This document shows positions 44,961-55,339 of a stretch of 64,000 nt of DNA, piece by piece. The translations under genes were made by a program, and so were the position numbers. The notes under the pieces were generated by a model. The model was not told where the DNA came from, did no database searches, and saw only the letters and a list, made by a program, of their open reading frames with translations. Source of the DNA: Branchipolynoe longqiensis (taxonomy: Eukaryota; Annelida; Polychaeta; Phyllodocida; Polynoidae); NCBI GenBank assembly GCA_030323885.1, contig CM059199.1:42965347-43029346 (forward strand), written 5' to 3'. Every line of letters begins with the position of its first letter. Within the stretch, counting starts at the first letter, position 1.

Positions 44961-45430
44961 GACCATAGGCCTCAGCAGAAACAACCCCTATCAAACTCTC
45001 TAAATATGCCCTTATATAAGCACAACAATCCTTAATAAGAGTCTCATTATTTAAGTTAGTTTTGTAACGAGAACATGGGTAATTGAATATGCAGGAATGA
45101 CGTCTCATTTCCCTTCGATAGAAAGCAGCGATTGTTTCAATTAATAGACGGAATCTTGGCCGCCGTCTCAACTTGCACGCCTCCTAGCATCCTAATTTAA
45201 CGTTAACAGACTAGCCTACCTTTCAGCTTACTTCGACCTTGAATGCGGCTCCTTCAACACCTACACTACAGGATCCTTTGTTTACTAATACTACTATGAC
45301 ATTGCGCACAATGCAGCCAGTCAAAGCCACCCGCACTAAATGCAACTACAGCAAGTGTTAAAACTGGCATTTGTAAAGCCCAGTACCAGCGCCAGCCGGC
45401 CACTTATACACTCCCAAACATATGAGACCT
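44961..45430. other. No gene recognised
   Basis: The 94-codon minus ORF (44887-45171) overlaps repeat C and has no recognisable domain. Confidence 0.4.
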
Positions 45431-46141
45431 GGGGCCGTATGCACCAATCGGTGTTAGGGCCTTAACCGTGGCTAGGCTAGCTCCACACGGCTAACTGTGG
45501 AAAATCGGTATGCACCAATCGGTGCCAGTGCTAACCGCAAACTTTAGCCTAGGCTAAGCTAAACCACTTTCTGAGTTGGGGTTACCGGCTATCCAGTGCG
45601 GTTAGTGTGCTTGTATGGGTCTCAATCTATTAAATGCTATCATATTTAACAGAATTACATATGCAATAAGTGAAATTTCATCAAATTAACCCTAAATGTG
45701 AAGTGATATTAACGCTGCCACCGCATCAGCGGCGATATTAAAATTGTTGAATCGACAAATTTAAAGTAAACAAATCGCCGCCTCCAGGTCGACATCGATA
45801 TCCATACTGTCGAACGTCAACTAAAAATGGCCGCCGTCACCGCCGCCGCATCGGCAGCAATATATTACACCCAAATCTATTCAATGCTGTCATATTTAAC
45901 AGAATTACATACGCAATAAGTGAAATCTTATCGATTTAACCCTAAATTCGAACCGATATTAACGCAGGCGCCGCATTGGCGGCGTTATTCATATTGTCGA
46001 CTCGAGGGAATTCCCAAATCTATAAATAAACTTATGGTTAGCTATCTGCGGCGTCTAAGACATTGGTGCATACCGATTAACACATTTCTCCAACCCCCCG
46101 CTACTCTGAGGTAGGCCTATCACCGATTGGTGCATACAAGG
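45431..46141. mobile_element. Inverted-repeat element, family D, with two core modules
   Basis: Ends: 'GGGGCCGTATGCACCAATCG' and the complement of 'CACCGATTGGTGCATACAAG'. 'TATGCACCAATCGGTG' also occurs internally on both sides. Two direct copies of the core module ('CATATTTAACAGAATTACAT', about 45640 and 45890) are followed by CCGCCGCATCGGC sequence. Related to family C (32886-33577) at its ends and interior. Non-coding. Confidence 0.85.
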
Positions 46142-46244
46142 TCACCCAGCAGGGCCAGGGTGTTTTCATCTGGTGCACATACCTCACCAGGGCATATCGC
46201 CAACTCTGAGCCTGCCCTCTCTCTGTCTGCTCCACTGCTCGGCA

Positions 46245-46470
46245 TCACTAGCCTGACACTTGGCATGAATACGATAGTACAAGGACTGGGTATCTCAGTG
46301 TCAGGATAATGTGGCTGAGTGGGATATCGGTTAGTGGAGCTGGCAACCTGATTTCCCAGTGGGGCAGCAATATAAAGTTGCATGTGTGTGCATTGTCACA
46401 AGGTGGTACTCGTCCTGATTTGAAATCAGATTTTGCTAGGAGGTAAAACTCCAACAACCAATCAATCAAC
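46245..46470 (+). mobile_element. SINE-A, 5'-truncated
   Basis: 'AGCCTGACACTTGGCATGAA' to 'CTCCAACAACCAATCAATCA'. It is the counterpart of 50050-50280 in S3 copy 2. Confidence 0.9.
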
Positions 46471-47144
46471 ATTCAAACATGTTGTGATGATATATCAACA
46501 TTTTAATTTCTTTATTATTCTATTTCTAACAAAGAATGCAATGTTCCTGAATGTTTGATGTAGGCAAACTTTGTTTATTTACCCGGTAAATACAGTGAGT
46601 AACTTAGTATATCCAAATGGAACAGATTGTCTACATGACAATAACATTATACTGAAGAAGCTATAACTCCAGACTACCTTCATTCCTCGTTTGGCTCCAG
46701 ATCAAAACGGGGTCTATGATGCAGTAGTTTCAATTGTGGGTCAGCACATCCATGGTTTGTCTGTAATGAATGAATTGGACAAACTAGTCAAACTTGGGTT
46801 ATCACTGAATTTGGATTATGTCGAAACCCAGCTTGTACCAACATATCCCTTCATGACACACTGAATAAGACAACACCTACATATAACTATGTTCACTGAA
46901 TGTGTGATCCTGACTAGATACACCACACACATTTAATTAACCTAATGTAATAACAATACTTTATTTTCTTAAAATTATTCTCGTAATTAAGTTGTGTAAA
47001 TGACTGAAGTTAAGCATTTATGGAATAACAGTGCATCGTTGCTAAAGAAATATTGAGCTCATATGAATAACAATTCTTACATAGAAAAAGAAGGAAGCAT
47101 CCAGGATTGATATGCACATTGAATAATTGTGCTTACCTGAAATA

Positions 47145-47395
47145 TCACTGAACAGTTATGTGAGATATCAGCCAGACAGAAAGTAGAATGAGTGCTACTT
47201 GTGGAGTAGTCTGAGGACTATCACTAGGAACATTGCATTTACTACCACACATTTTCCACAACATAGGCTCTTCCTGCTTGGTGGGGCATTCATTATTTTA
47301 TGTACATTGGACAAAATAATCACAACTGAGACATTCTGCCATACCTATGCCAAGCTGATAAAAGCAATGATGTCTGCAGAATCGATCTGAGTGAA
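47145..47395 (-). pseudogene. Terminal exon of the cysteine-rich family, one in-frame stop
   Basis: 251 nt, exactly the length of the intact exon at 50970-51220, after an excellent acceptor 'CTCTATTTTGTTTCAG' and ending at TGA (47145). In phase 1 it reads 'HSDRFCRHHCFYQLG', 'MAECLSCDYFVQC', TAA at 47298-47300, 'NECPTKQEE', 'MCGSKCNVPSDSPQTTPQ' and 'VALILLSVWLISHITVQ'. Cysteine spacing C-x3-C-x10-C-x2-C-x5-C-x5-C-x12-C matches the intact copy, counting the stop as one residue. No exon 1 was found between this exon and 50.9 kb. The single stop suggests recent inactivation, or a sequencing error. Confidence 0.85.
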
Positions 47396-47714
47396 CTGAA
47401 ACAAAATAGAGGACAGTCAATATTGATTTCAATAATATATACACCACAACGAGCCAAAATTATATTCAGGTGTCATATACAAGACACGGAATGCTGACTA
47501 CTTCCCACTTGGAATTATTATTATAGTCGGTGTGATTACACAATTTACAACTGAGAATGAAGTAAAACTCATCTTTATGAAAGGTACCAGTATGGGAATT
47601 AAACGTCTGGTTTATCTGTTTATTTGTCACCTACATTGTACTGACTTCAAAATATATATTCTAATGTCATTTAGGTAAGCACAGAGTATAATTCGATGAT
47701 GTTATTGGTAGATT

Positions 47715-48058
47715 GGTTGTGTGAGTTGGTTGTTGGAGTCCTGGCAACATTTACCATCATCAGGATGTGTAGTGACTTGTAGCAGTGCGCACTCATGGCA
47801 ACTGTATAGTGTTGCCCCACTGGGAGACCAGCCCACCAGCCTGATATCCCACAGAGTCAAATTATCCTGAGACTGAGGCAACCAGTCCTTGCCATATCCT
47901 AATTCTGTGAAGCGCCTGACAAGGAAGCAAAGAGTATCAATTTTTAAGTCGTTGGTTTGACTTGACCAGCATTCAAACCAGTGTGTTATAATCACACGAT
48001 CTACCAAACTGGAAGATGGACACTCAACTCATTCGGCCATCCTGTCTGGTCTAATTAT
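47715..48058 (-). mobile_element. SINE-A, full length (variant 2 head)
   Basis: The minus head 'AGGATGGCCGAATGAGTTGA' and full body. The orthologous insertion in S3 copy 2 is 51705-52452. Confidence 0.93.
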
Positions 48059-48094
48059 TTTGAACTTAACATGGTACACCTTTGGACCAAATGC

Positions 48095-48435
48095 ATTTCT
48101 GACCAGACTAGATGGCCAAATGAGTTGAGCATCTGTCTCCCCATTCGGTAGATTATGTGATTCGAACCCAGACGTTTGAACCCCCTGTCACTCCAATCAG
48201 TGACTTAACAATTGCTACTTGTCCCTTCCTAGCCAGGTGACTGGCATTATCAGGACAGGGCAAGGACTGGTTGGCTCAGTGTCAGGATAATATGACTATG
48301 GGGGATATCAGGTCATGGTGCCGGCGGTCTAGTATCGTAGTGGGGAAGCACTATAAAGTCACCATGAGTATGAACTGACAGAAGTCCTGATATGACCTTA
48401 GATGTTGCCAGGATGTAAAACTCCAACAACTGACT
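48095..48435 (+). mobile_element. SINE-A, full length (variant 2 head)
   Basis: 'GACCAGACTAGATGGCCAAA' to 'AAACTCCAACAACTGACTG'. The counterpart is 52500-53590 in S3 copy 2. Confidence 0.93.
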
Positions 48436-48530
48436 GAATGCATTTCTTATGCAGCTTACCTCAATGAAGAAATCCACTTTTAAACACAGGCATTGATTGA
48501 ATGCATGGTTCATGTTGTTCGTCAACATGG

Positions 48531-49184
48531 GTAATTTGCCACAAACGGGGGACTACCCTAACAATGGTTATGTGCTGGATTCAAACTCACCACCCAAAAC
48601 CCCTTCCAACCTCCCGAGAACCACCACGCTGCTGGTGGCGCCACCTGGACTTGACACAATGCCCAAACCCCCTCCGGGCCTCGCGATAACCGCCCACGCC
48701 TCGCGAGACCACATCTCGCCTCGCGAGATATCGCCACCCCGGACAGATCAAAGGAACGTGCCTCCCCCGGACTCAGCTACATCGACACCAGATGCCGGAC
48801 CTATGAAAACCACCACCCACACCAACAATAGGGTGACCTGATAGGGTTGAGATGCCCTGATCTGCTGTTACCGGTTACTCTGCATTGTCCTCTCCTCAAT
48901 TGACTGTTCACCTGATTGATTGACCTCACTTCCCCCCCATCCTGATTAATGTACTGCTCTGATGCCTTCTCTGACTGTACCCCCCTCATTACTGTTACCT
49001 TAGTTCCCTCACTTGATTATCTTGATTGTTCTTATGAGATTATTCCTGTGACACCTACCGATTGTACTTGATCACCTAATGATTACTTACCTATTGTGAT
49101 ACTTGATGTAATGTCAGAATTGGAATGGATGCTGGCTGGCTTCTCATGTGGGAAGTTGTGGGCATAAACCCAACCCAACTCAAA
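48531..49184. other. Proline-rich ORF of unknown status
   Basis: A 114-codon plus ORF (48497-48841) has 'PPGLDTMPKPPPGL', and its DNA holds repeated CCTCGCGAGA motifs. It could be a fragment of a retroelement ORF1 or mere composition. I recognise no domain. From 48842 to 49184 there is nothing supported. Confidence 0.3.
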
Positions 49185-49300
49185 GTGATGGCTTACAAAG
49201 TCGATTCTTTTCAGTATATGAATTGGTGCTTAGCATAAATAGGACAGGGCAGTGATTGGTTGGCTCAGTGTCCAGACAAGGTGATTGAGTGGGACTCAGT
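49185..49300 (+). mobile_element. SINE-A fragment
   Basis: 'GATGGCTTACAAAGTCGATT', 'GTGATTGGTTGGCTCAGTGT' and 'GGTGATTGAGTGGGAC'. Truncated on both sides. Confidence 0.82.
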
Positions 49301-49689
49301 TTTTCACTAAATCTCGAAAAACTGAGACACCTTAAAAACCGAGTGGTAATCTCTACCTTCCAATTGGAAGGCTAGTTTGAGGATAAATGAATGTTGGCAG
49401 TATGTCTTCTGTATATGGTGCCCTTGCACTGGAATTAACATGTTCCTATTTTTCAATAAAGACGTGTTCAAATGAGTTCCCACAAAACAAATGGTTGGTA
49501 TGTGTGTCCTATGATTGGCTTGGCCATACCTTAGTCAATGTGAATAGTATTTATGTTATAATAAACCAATCAAGATGGTGGGGTGGTTAGCTGCATTTAA
49601 TGGGAAGGGGGGAAGGGGACGTAGCTCAGGTAGTAATGTGTCCAGCTGTGTAGGTGTGGGTCATCCGATTGATCCTGCTCAGTGGACAC
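49301..49689. other. No gene recognised
   Basis: No repeat or gene found. Confidence 0.4.
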
Positions 49690-49870
49690 ATTTGCAATTT
49701 GTGCTATTTTCTATTACAACCACTGGTCCATAACTGGTTCATCGAAGGCTTTGGTATGTGCTGTCCTGAGTGTGATAAAGTGTTTATTGGAAAGAGTAGC
49801 CTATGTGGCGGCACCAGGTTTCCTCTCAGGAAATGTGTCAGAATGACTAAATGTTTGACTCCAAATTGGG
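49690..49870 (-). mobile_element. Dispersed repeat of a kind common in molluscs, with internal deletion
   Basis: Minus-strand copy: 'GGAAACCTGGTGCCGCC', 'AGGACAGCACATACCAAAGC' and 'AACCAGTTATGGACCAGTGG'. Confidence 0.7.
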
Positions 49871-49949
49871 AGTTTCAGACGTTTGTACTAGCCCATCCCA
49901 ACCTGCCCCCCTCCCCCTACAGCCAACTCCTTTGCTAGTAGTCCCCTCT

Positions 49950-50280
49950 CCCACCGTGAACGATGGCCGAATCGGTAGAGGTCGAGCCTCGCATACGGAA
50001 GATCGGGAGTTTGGTTCCCGGTCGAGTCAAACCAATGACTTTAAAATTGATACTTTTTGCTTCCTAGCCCAGCGCTCAGCATTAATAGGATAGGGCAAGA
50101 ACTGGTTAGGTCAGTGTCAGGAATATGTGATTGAGTGGGATATCGAGTCATGGTGCCAGCGGCCTGTTCTCCCAGTGGAGCAGCACTATACAGTCACCAT
50201 GAGTGCACACTATCACAAGTTGGTACCTGTACTGATACAACCATACATCTTGCCAGGACGTAAACTCTAACAACCAACCA
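49950..50280 (+). mobile_element. SINE-A, full length (variant 1 head)
   Basis: 'GAACGATGGCCGAATCGGTA', 'GGGAGTTTGGTTCCCGG', full body and tail 'CTAACAACCAACCAACCAAC'. It marks the left edge of S3 copy 2. Confidence 0.93.
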
Positions 50281-50969
50281 ACCAACATAAATAAATGTGA
50301 TGATATATCAAGACTTTCATTTCTTTACTATTATATTTCTAACAAAGACTGCAATGTCCATGAATGTTTGATGTGTCGAAACTTCATTTATTTACCCCGG
50401 TAAATACAACAAGTAACATGGTACAGCTAAATGGCATGGATTGTCTTCATGACAATAACATTATGCAGAACAAACTATAACTGCAGATTACCTTCATTAC
50501 TATATTGGCTTCAGATCAAAACTGGGTCTATGAGGCAGTTGATCCAATTGTCAGTCAGCACATCCAGGGTTTCTCTGTGGGGAATGAACCGGACAAACTC
50601 TTCAAACTTGGGTTATCACTGAATTTGGATAATGCCTAATCTCAGATTTTACCAACATAGGTCCTATCCCTCTGTAAAACACTAAATAAGAAAACACTTA
50701 CATGCAATATACACTGAATGTGCGATCCTGACTAGAAACACCACACATATTTCATTAACTGAAGGTAATAACAATATTTTATTATCTTAAAATTGTTTTT
50801 GTAATTAAGTTGTGTAAATGACTGAACCTAAACATTTATGGGAGGCCAGTCCCTCGCCACTAAAGAAACATTGTATTCAGATTAATAACAATATTTACCT
50901 GGACCAAAAAAAAAAGGGAAGCATGCAGGATTGATCATGCAAGTTGAATAATTGTGTTTACCTGAAATG

Positions 50970-51220
50970 TCACTGAACAGTTATGTGAGATATCAGCCAG
51001 ACGGAAAGTAGAATAAGGGCTATTTGTGGAGTAGTCTGAGGACTATCACTAGGAAAAGCACAAAACGTAGTACCACACGCGTCCACCAAACGAACTTCTT
51101 CTTCATCCGTTGGGCAAGGTATTCTCACTTCACATTCGACAGTCACAGCACAACGGAAACAGCGTATGATATACTTGTTTTTCCACAAAACACATCGATG
51201 TAGGCAATCCCGTGAGTGAA
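50970..51220 (-). CDS. Terminal exon, cysteine-rich secreted protein with GPI-type tail
   Basis: 251 nt on the minus strand after acceptor 'CTTCTATCTTTTTCAG', ending at TGA (50970). Entering in phase 1 it codes 82 residues: 'HSRDCLHRCVLWKNKY', 'CFRCAVTVECEVRIPCPT', 'ACGTTFC', then 'SDSPQTTPQ' and the hydrophobic end 'IALILLSVWLISHITVQ'. Eight cysteines have spacing x3, x10, x2, x5, x5, x12, x4. A short polar linker followed by a C-terminal hydrophobic segment with no cytoplasmic tail is typical of GPI-anchor signals, though a membrane anchor is possible. Joined to exon 1 (55340-55394) it gives about 101 residues. I cannot assign the cysteine pattern to a named domain. A conserved GT donor nine nt after the stop suggests a 3' UTR intron. 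Confidence 0.82.
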
Positions 51221-51704
51221 CTGAAAAAGATAGAAGATAGTTAATATTGATTTGAATAATATATACACATCACCAAGCTAATAAGATATGCATGTGTCAT
51301 ATACAACACAGGGAATGCTGACTACTTCCCACTGGGAATTATCATGATAGTCGGTGTGTTTAGACAAATTGCAACTGCCCAAGAAGGAAACAGACACATG
51401 GATACACGTCTATTATTCCCGTGGGCTCAAAGTAATTGTTTGCGATCGTACACAATGTTCAAGCAGATACAATCAAAGTTAAAGAATTTCCTGGATTTGT
51501 TTTTGTGGTGCCTCTGAAATAAAGAGGGATTGTCTTATTTTATGTGCATTCAGTCTGACTATGATTGTAAATGTGTCCGTGCTTTCAAGGTTGAAATGGG
51601 GGGTGTGCATCTATTGAGTATAGCATGCTTCTATTGCGACATATACTGTATATTCTAATGTTGCTTTTGTAATCATAAAGTATAATTCCATCATTATTTT
51701 ACTG

Positions 51705-52452
51705 GTTGGTTGGTTGTTGCAGTTGTGCGTCCTGGCTACATCTAAGGTCATCCCCGTCCTGATATGACCGTAGGTGTTGAAAGGGCGTAAAACAACAACA
51801 AACAAAACATCTAAGGTCATCAGGACCGGTGTGGCGGTTTCAGCGCCCGGTCAGTTTCAGCGGCCTGTCATGGCTTCTGCGCATGCGCGGATTTTAAGAC
51901 ATATGCAAAACACCCATGGCCTCGCCGGCTACAAGCTCAGCTGGTGCCCGGCAGTGTTAGGGTCCGATCAGGCCGAAATCTATTGAATGCAATCATATTT
52001 AACAGAATTACATACTCAAATAATGAAATTTTGTTAAATTAACCTTAAATTCCAAGCGATATTAACGTAGCAGCTAGCAACGTAGCAGTAAACAAAACAA
52101 ATAGCAGTGCTCGCCGCAATGTGCGAAAATCTGCGCATGCGCAGAAGCCACGACAGGCCGCTGAAACTGACCGGGTGATGAAACCGCCACACCGGTAGTG
52201 ATTTCTGGCAGTGTGCACTGATGGCAACTTTATTTGTTGCCCCACTGGGTGACCAGACCACCAGCACCATGACCTGATATCCCCGGCAGTCATATTATCC
52301 TGACTCTGAGCAAACCAATCCTTGCCCTATCCTAATTATGCCGAGTGCCTGGATTGGAAGTGACAAGTGTAAATTATTAAATCATTGGTTAGACTCGACC
52401 AGTGTTCGAAAATGTGAGACAGACGTTCAACTCATTCACCATCCTGTCTGGT
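51705..52452 (-). mobile_element. SINE-A (variant 2 head) split by a MITE
   Basis: The 3' end lies at 51705-51824, with a short inverted duplicate of the 3' end at about 51747-51810, and the body and head at 52197-52452. The counterpart in S3 copy 1 (47715-48058) is uninterrupted. Confidence 0.9.
51825..52196. mobile_element. MITE, family B, 62-bp inverted ends and core module
   Basis: Long inverted ends: 'ACCGGTGTGGCGGTTTCA' and 'TGAAACCGCCACACCGGT' (with a small gap), continuing through 'CGGTCAGTTTCAGCGGCCTG' and 'CTTCTGCGCATGCGC'. The interior holds the core module ('GGCCGAAATCTATTGAATGC', 'ATATTTAACAGAATTACATA', 'AAGCGATATTAACGTAGCAG') found in families A, C and D. Non-coding. It was inserted in SINE-A after the S3 duplication. 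Confidence 0.93.
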
Positions 52453-52499
52453 CTAATTATTCTGAACTTAACATAGTACACCCTAAGACCAAATGAATT

Positions 52500-53590
52500 T
52501 CTGACCAGACAGGATTGTCAAATGAGTTGAATGTTTTGGTAGATCGTGGGATTCTAATCCACGGGTTCCAACCCTGGTCGACTGAAACCAATGACTGAAA
52601 AATAGATACCTGGTGCTTCCTTACCTGCTTACCAGGACCTCAGCATTGATAAACCTATTTCATATGACGTCAGCATACGTGTCTAGGTCAGTGCGCGCGC
52701 ATTTTGGCTGCAGGACGACACATGTGTCACACTGCAAACTCAATGGCTATGAGCCATCTTCATACAGAAAAAGTGAAATATCTCTAAAACTACATGACCT
52801 AGACACAAACCGCTTGGAACATACATAGAAAACATGTTTAACAAAAAGACTATATTAAGGTCATAAGGTTACCCTTCTGGATTTCTATTAATTTTGACTA
52901 AAACTTACGTTTTTCACTGCGCGTACCGGCAAACTCAATGCATTGTCAATGACCCTGAGCAATCTTCATATAGAAAAAGTAAGATATGTCTAAAACCACA
53001 CCACCTAGACACAAACCGCTTGGAACATGTATAGAAAACATGTTTTACACAAAGGTTATATTAAATTGATAAGGGTAGGGTTCTGGATTTCTATTAATTT
53101 TGAATAAAACTGACGTTTTTCACTGCGCGTACCGGCAAATGGTCGTGAGCAATCTCCATACAGAAAAAGTTAAATATTTCTAGAATCACACTACCTAGAC
53201 ACAAACCGCTTGGAACACACATAGAAAACATGTTTAACAAAAAGATGATATTACATTTATAAGGGTAGGGTTCTGGAGTTCTATTAATTTTGAATAAAAC
53301 TGACGTTTTTCACAGCAGTGTGCCTTCGTTCTGCAGCCAAGCTGCGCGCGCATACACAATGTTAGTAAACATTGAAATAGGTCTATAGGATAGGGAAATG
53401 ACTGGTTGGCTCAGTGTCAGGATAGTGTGACTGAGTGGGATATCAGGTCATGGTGCTGGTGGTCAGGTATCCCAGTGGGGCAGTACTATACAGTCACCAT
53501 GAGTGTGCACGGTCACAAGTCTGTACCCGTCCTGATATGACCTTAGATGTTGCCAGGATGTAAACCTCCAACAACCAACCGAACAAATGC
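52500..53590 (+). mobile_element. SINE-A (variant 2 head) split by a MITE
   Basis: The head and early body lie at 52500-52650, resuming at 53385 with 'TAGGATAGGGAAATGACTGG' and ending 'CTCCAACAACCAACCGAAC'. The S3 copy 1 counterpart is intact. Confidence 0.92.
52651..53384. mobile_element. MITE, family F, three internal 200-bp repeats
   Basis: Short ends 'ACCTATTTCA' and 'TGAAATAGGT' with TA outside both, plus subterminal pairing 'TTTTGGCTGCAGGACGA' with 'TCGTTCTGCAGCCAAG' next to GCGCGCGC. The interior is three tandem units of about 195-205 bp (starts about 52735, 52930, 53135). They are the inverted version of the unit in family E (44030-44622). A TA target suggests mariner-type mobilisation. 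Confidence 0.9.
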
Positions 53591-53690
53591 ATTTCATATG
53601 CAGGTTACCTCTATAACAAATCCACTTTTAGATGCAGGCATTGTGATTGAATAGATGATGGTTTGTAACATGCTGCAAAACATTCCCACC

Positions 53691-54071
53691 AGATGGGGGG
53701 GGTTCAGAAGTTGAGACCCTGCTGCATCCCCTGTTCTGATATCATCTTGGATGTTGCTAGGACGTAAAGCAACAACAAATAACCAAACAGACCTTGTTGT
53801 ATCAAGCTGAATGCCTCCGACCTGACATATACCACTAACTTGGCCACCCATTTTAAAACAAACTTTTATTGATGCATGTAATTGTAGAGTATCAAGGTCA
53901 CCTATCCAACCTGAGTTGTGATGCCCTACAATCCAGCCCAGATAGTTCTTGTTTCATTTTTTATTAATGATCTTTCCTTAATGAATTCCTTTAACTTTCT
54001 AGTGCCTGGCTCCATTTGATTAAATCGCATTGTAAAGCCCCTAAGAGAATGACTTCAAGACTAGGGTCAAA
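53691..54071. other. No gene recognised
   Basis: The minus ORF crossing 53594-53851 spans SINE and duplicate sequence without domain support. Confidence 0.4.
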
Positions 54072-54623
54072 AGCTGTGTTTACACGGGCGATTTAAAACG
54101 TTTCATATGAAACCACTTGCCTAGATCGACACACATTTGGTGTGTAAACGTGACTCTGAGGCGTTTTAGGGCTGAATCGCTTCATATGAAACGGTTCATC
54201 TATACCACCTCCCGAGGTGGTTTATTTGAAGCGATTCAGCTGGTTCCCGGGCGGCGATAGTATAAAATAGTAGTGCGTGCCGGCAACAGGTGGAGCAGTA
54301 ACTAATCGCTGGTGCCCGGCAGTGTTAGGGCCCGATTACGCCGAAATCTAGTGAATGCGATCATATTTAACAGAATTACAGACTCAAATAATGAAATTTA
54401 ATTAAATTAACCTTAAATTCCAAGCGATATTAACGTAGCAGCTACATCGGCGTCGAATCGACGTGTGTAAACTAAACAAATAGCAGTGCTTGCCGGCTAC
54501 AGGCGCCTGCTGGTTCCCGGCGCCGACACACTTTCCAACTCCGCTGTGTAAACACGCTTCTAACACGCTTCATATAAATCGCCTTGTCTAGAACGTTTCA
54601 CAATTCCCCGTGCAAACACAGCT
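54072..54623. mobile_element. MITE, family A, copy 2
   Basis: Ends 'AGCTGTGTTTACACGGGCGA' and the complement of 'CCCCGTGCAAACACAGCT'. Subterminal 'TTTCATATGAAACG' palindromes. The core module is in plus orientation at 54296-54510, opposite to that of copy 1 (21432-22007) relative to the ends compared. Confidence 0.9.
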
Positions 54624-55109
54624 AAACATATGCAGTATTGAAAGCAACTTTTCAATACAGTTCTCTAAATTTCCATCGGGAGGTCAATATATAAATCTAA
54701 GTATAAAAGGTTTTGTCATCTTAAAAGATATTTTTAGCCTTAAGCTTTCGGGGTCAACAGTTATCCTTTGTCCAGTATCACCATCCACAGCACTGTGGCA
54801 CTCATACGGATAATCTTTGACCCCCAGCTTACTGAGCCACCAGTCCCTGGTTCATCATTGACAACTGTGTAGATGCAATTGATGAGTTGATGAGAAAAAC
54901 CCTGTACGTGGCAATCCAACAACAATTTGATGAACATTGGAATCAAACCTTTAAAATGTGTTTTTTTACATTCCTATTTATTGTTTCTTCATTTCCCTCA
55001 CACTAATTTCATCATAAGAACAGTGAAATTAGGGAGAATTAAAATTACCTTTAGCTTAAAATCTGCTAATTTGATTCAACCTTTGGATTGGCGTTTACAG
55101 GATTTTGCA
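54624..55109. other. Intronic sequence, no exon recognised
   Basis: Lies between exon 1 (55340) and the terminal exon (51220). No cysteine-rich frame with splice sites was found. Confidence 0.4.
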
Positions 55110-55290
55110 CCTGAACTCTTCATGGTTTTGAGTTTTGAGTTTCTGTCATTTTGTAAGAGAAATATGTCAAGTTGATCGATATAATGTACTATACTTTAGT
55201 TTGAAGTAACATTTATTTTAAGTGGATAACTTTTGAGATATACTTAATCTTGGTAAGCACGCTAAAAGTTTTGAAAGTTTGATGTTTTCA
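55110..55290 (+). repeat. Dispersed repeat C
   Basis: 'TTTTGAGTTTCTGTCATTTT', 'GAAGTAACATTTATTTTAAG' and 'TTTTGAGATATACTTAATCT'. It sits just inside the intron after exon 1. Confidence 0.72.
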
Positions 55291-55339
55291 TCAGACGTTG
55301 CAGCTTTAAGTAATATATTGGTTAATGTCATGAACTTAC

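Larger units (their letters stand above)
46240..48530 (-). repeat. Segmental duplicate S3, copy 1
   Basis: Collinear with 50050-53690: the SINE-A at the left edge, 'GACAATAACATTAT', 'TCAAACTTGGGTTATCACTG', the family terminal exon, then minus and plus SINE-A copies in the same positions, ending near 'AAATCCACTTTTA'. Copy 1 lacks the two MITEs that lie in copy 2. Confidence 0.95.
50050..53690 (-). repeat. Segmental duplicate S3, copy 2
   Basis: Same order as 46240-48530 but about 1.1 kb longer, because MITEs are inserted in both of its internal SINE-A copies (51825-52196 and 52651-53384). It contains the intact terminal exon. Confidence 0.95.

Noticed and set aside
48436..53670. Middle exons (about 48440-48500 and 53600-53670, minus strand) with donors GTAAGC and GTAACC
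   Set aside because: They match each other only because of the S3 duplication, their lengths differ by one nt, and neither fits the phase needed between exon 1 and the terminal exon.
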